DNA of 64,000 bases, from positions 1 to 64,000 of the forward strand of contig MJCC01000018.1 of NCBI GenBank assembly GCA_001766655.1. Reading direction: 5' to 3'. This document shows positions 62,309-64,000 of this stretch, piece by piece. Numbering within the stretch: position 1 is the first letter of the stretch; every line of letters starts with the position of its first letter. This stretch comes from Phytomonas francai (lineage: Eukaryota > Euglenozoa > Kinetoplastea > Trypanosomatida > Trypanosomatidae). A program made the position numbers and the translations under genes. The notes beneath the pieces were generated by a model, which saw only the letters and a list, made by a program, of their open reading frames with translations, searched no databases and was not told the origin of the DNA.

Positions 62309-63397
62309 ATGATCAATGAAGAAGTCTTCATGCTTTGCCCCCATCTTCGACTTATTCCCTACCTTCGACATCATGTTCTAAACTACAATGAGTGGATGTG
62401 CGACCCTGTGCTGCTCGTCAAGACTGAAAGCGAGCCCCTTACCTTGCAAGAGGAGTACGAAAACCAGCTTTCGTGGCTGCAGTCTATGGAGAAGCTCACC
62501 TTTATCCTGGCCGCACCTCTTCCCAGATCTCATCACAAAACAGACGAACCCCACCACAACTACAACGGCCTGAACGGGGCACCGACAAGAACGCAAGAGC
62601 AGCTAACCCCTGACGATGAAGACTTTCGGCAGCTGATAGTACGTAGAGAAACACCCTTTCGTTCCGGATCTGGCGGCGAAGAGGGCGGGCGTACGTTTGA
62701 GCCCAAGGAAGTAGGCCGGTGGTTCCCACTTATCTCGGAGGACGACTACGTGTCGTTTGGGCCGACCTCGGCGGACGACACGTTGACGGCATCCCACCAC
62801 CTCTTGGCGGGGCAAAAGCCACTTCCGGGACGATACGTTCCGAGTCGAATAAAGAACATCTTCACGGGTGAGCCAGAAAAGATGAGCTCTGTGGTTGGGG
62901 ACGGAAATCTTAGCGTTGGGGGGCCTTATTTTGTCATGATTGGGGACTGCAACTTGTTTTTACTTAATGAGGGAGGCGGAGGCGACGCGACAGATTCCGC
63001 GGCTCTGATGGACCGGCGAACATTTGAGGTTGAGGCGATGATCGCGTACAAGCCGTACCGTCGTAGGGGCCTTGCCGCACGAGCGCTGCGCATGCTTATT
63101 CAGTACGCCATCTCAGTCCTCGGCGGGACGAACTTCGTCGCGAAGATATTAGAAACCAACACAGACAGCATTAAACTGTTCCAAAACAAGCTCGGCTTTA
63201 CTGAATTCAAACGCGTCCAGGTTTTTAACGAAATTCACTACATGCGGTCGATCTATACAGACGAGGAAAAACGAAACTGGGAGGAGGAGTGTGTTGCTGC
63301 GGGGTGTGGTGATTGCTGGTGTGGTCCGTATACCGAAGAAGTGGAGCGCGCCATGGTGCTCCTATCCCGGGATCCTTCTTTTTCAATTCTATCTTAA
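62309..63397 (+). CDS. NAT9: NAT9-like N-acetyltransferase with large insertion
   Basis: 362 residues from ATG at 62309; upstream codons in the same frame are T-rich leader. The beginning matches NAT9: LRLIPYLRHHVLNYNEWM, ESEPLTLQEEYENQLSW, MEKLTFIL. The GNAT core resumes with VMIGDCNLFL, then FEVEAMIAYKPYRRRGLAAR (acetyl-CoA loop RRRGLA), a helix, KILETNTDSIKLFQNKLGF and FKRVQVFNEI. Human NAT9 is about 207 residues; here about 130 residues are inserted between the first part and VMIGD, so the fold is split by a loop. NAT9 is linked to acetylation that supports microtubule stability. A Cys-rich tail (CVAAGCGDCWCGP) is extra. Confidence 0.9.
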   Translation: MINEEVFMLCPHLRLIPYLRHHVLNYNEWMCDPVLLVKTESEPLTLQEEYENQLSWLQSMEKLTFILAAPLPRSHHKTDEPHHNYNGLNGAPTRTQEQLTPDDEDFRQLIVRRETPFRSGSGGEEGGRTFEPKEVGRWFPLISEDDYVSFGPTSADDTLTASHHLLAGQKPLPGRYVPSRIKNIFTGEPEKMSSVVGDGNLSVGGPYFVMIGDCNLFLLNEGGGGDATDSAALMDRRTFEVEAMIAYKPYRRRGLAARALRMLIQYAISVLGGTNFVAKILETNTDSIKLFQNKLGFTEFKRVQVFNEIHYMRSIYTDEEKRNWEEECVAAGCGDCWCGPYTEEVERAMVLLSRDPSFSILS

Positions 63398-63749
63398 CGA
63401 TGGCCCGATCTAGGGGTTAATAACTATCTGCTAATATCATGGTTTCCTATGTAGGCCTGATGACCTATACTTACGTCTAATAACCAACACCAACAACAAG
63501 CAACGCATGATGCGGCTAGGACTATTTCTGTGACATGTGCAAAATACTCCCTTTAATTCCTGTCTGACTGTGTTGTGACACAAACACACACACACACAAA
63601 CACACACACACACCCATGAAAGGAAACTGAAGGAAAAGAGGACCCCTCATCGCCACCCCCCGCGCGCCGTCACACCCGCCGAGGTCCGGCCCACCGCCGC
63701 AGCAGCCCAGCCAACGGACGCAAACGGAAGTCCGGGAGGCCCCCGCGCG
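63398..63749. other. Intergenic with AC repeat
   Basis: An AC tract with A interruptions lies at about 63577-63615, followed by rising GC content toward the next gene. Confidence 0.65.
63577..63615. repeat. AC dinucleotide tract
   Basis: Two blocks of AC repeats broken by CAAAC units. Confidence 0.85.
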
Positions 63750-64000
63750 ATGTCGAGGCCCCCCACGGCAAGCCGCCGCCGCCGCAGCCACTACTTCGCG
63801 CGCGGCGACCTCGTCTGGGTGCGGCCGGCCGCCCTGCCCTTCTGGCCCGCGGAGGTCCTCGACGCGTGCGCGGCGCGCAATCGCGTGCGGGCGCGGCTGC
63901 TCCACCCCCCGCCGGCCGCCCTGCTCGCGCGGAACCTCGCGGAGGAGCACCGGCGCGCGGTCGCCGGGGGCCCCCCGCCGGCCGCGGACGTCGTCAGCGC
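63750..64000 (+). CDS. PWWP-domain protein, 5' end only
   Basis: The first 83 codons from ATG at 63750 run off the right edge of the window. After a short Arg-rich start, residues 18-38 read ARGDLVWVRPAALPFWPAEV, the hallmark start of a PWWP domain (GDLVWAK-x-x-x-x-PWWPA-V), where Trp1 of the PWWP core is Phe. PWWP domains bind methylated histones and DNA. In Trypanosoma brucei a PWWP domain sits at the N-terminus of the TFIIS2-1 elongation factor, so a TFIIS-like protein is one possibility; a DNA-repair or chromatin reader is another. Extremely GC-rich codon use. The antisense frame at 63522-63950 is a shadow. Confidence 0.75.
   Translation, partial: MSRPPTASRRRRSHYFARGDLVWVRPAALPFWPAEVLDACAARNRVRARLLHPPPAALLARNLAEEHRRAVAGGPPPAADVVS

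Noticed and set aside
63522..63950. 142-codon minus-strand frame at the right edge
   Set aside because: It is the antisense of the PWWP gene and crosses the AC microsatellite.
1..64000. tRNA, rRNA or CRISPR features
   Set aside because: No B-box-like GGTTCGAATCC context with a cloverleaf and no regularly spaced repeat-spacer array was seen by eye on either strand.

Overview
The window reads as nuclear DNA of a flagellated kinetoplastid, most likely a trypanosomatid. Genes are intronless and packed head to tail on one strand for tens of kilobases, and most starts sit just behind pyrimidine tracts and AG dinucleotides that fit spliced-leader trans-splicing. The gene set mixes flagellar, mitochondrial-translation and ordinary eukaryotic housekeeping proteins. 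Intergenic DNA is AT-rich with many A/T, TA, CT and G/C homopolymer tracts. The species cannot be named from the sequence.

Layout: every credible gene left of about 25.0 kb is on the minus strand and every credible gene right of about 26.4 kb is on the plus strand. The 1.3 kb between (25026-26357) carries long G/C and A/T tracts and no credible gene. It is a divergent strand-switch region, the usual start point of two polycistronic units in these organisms.

Left arm (minus). The outer 10 kb is gene-poor: a 689-residue coiled-coil protein that may be a gag-like retroelement product, a glycosyltransferase pseudogene of the PLOD/ESAG3 type broken by two in-frame TAG codons, a GC-rich broken frame at the very edge, and long stretches without genes. 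From 9.9 kb the arm is normal: an NF-X1/R3H zinc-finger protein, a divergent Prp18 splicing factor, an IQUB-like flagellar protein, two small proteins, an unrecognised 611-residue protein, mitochondrial ribosomal protein uL22m, and a small protein with three zinc ribbons.

Right arm (plus). In order: a leucine-rich-repeat protein, eIF2D, an atypical cytochrome b5 reductase-like protein, a small ORF, a two-finger CCCH protein, a coiled-coil protein, a giant EngB-type GTPase followed by a YbaB/EbfC-like protein, a type I membrane protein, prefoldin subunit 5, a second CCCH-like protein, and a SAP-domain mitochondrial protein whose C-terminus resembles RNA-triphosphatase folds (possible RESC1/RESC2 relative). 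Then come a protein built on a 14-residue tandem repeat that contains the window's only ambiguous base, the proteasome ATPase Rpt5, a RAD6-like E2, NAT9 acetyltransferase, and the first 83 codons of a PWWP-domain protein running off the right edge.

Functional themes are mitochondrial gene expression (uL22m, EngB-like, YbaB-like, SAP protein), RNA processing and translation (Prp18, eIF2D, CCCH proteins) and ubiquitin-proteasome work (Rpt5, E2). Sharing a polycistron in these organisms does not by itself imply shared function. Base composition varies strongly: Rpt5 and the PWWP gene are very GC-rich, the LRR and eIF2D genes very AT-rich. No tRNA or rRNA gene or CRISPR array was seen.
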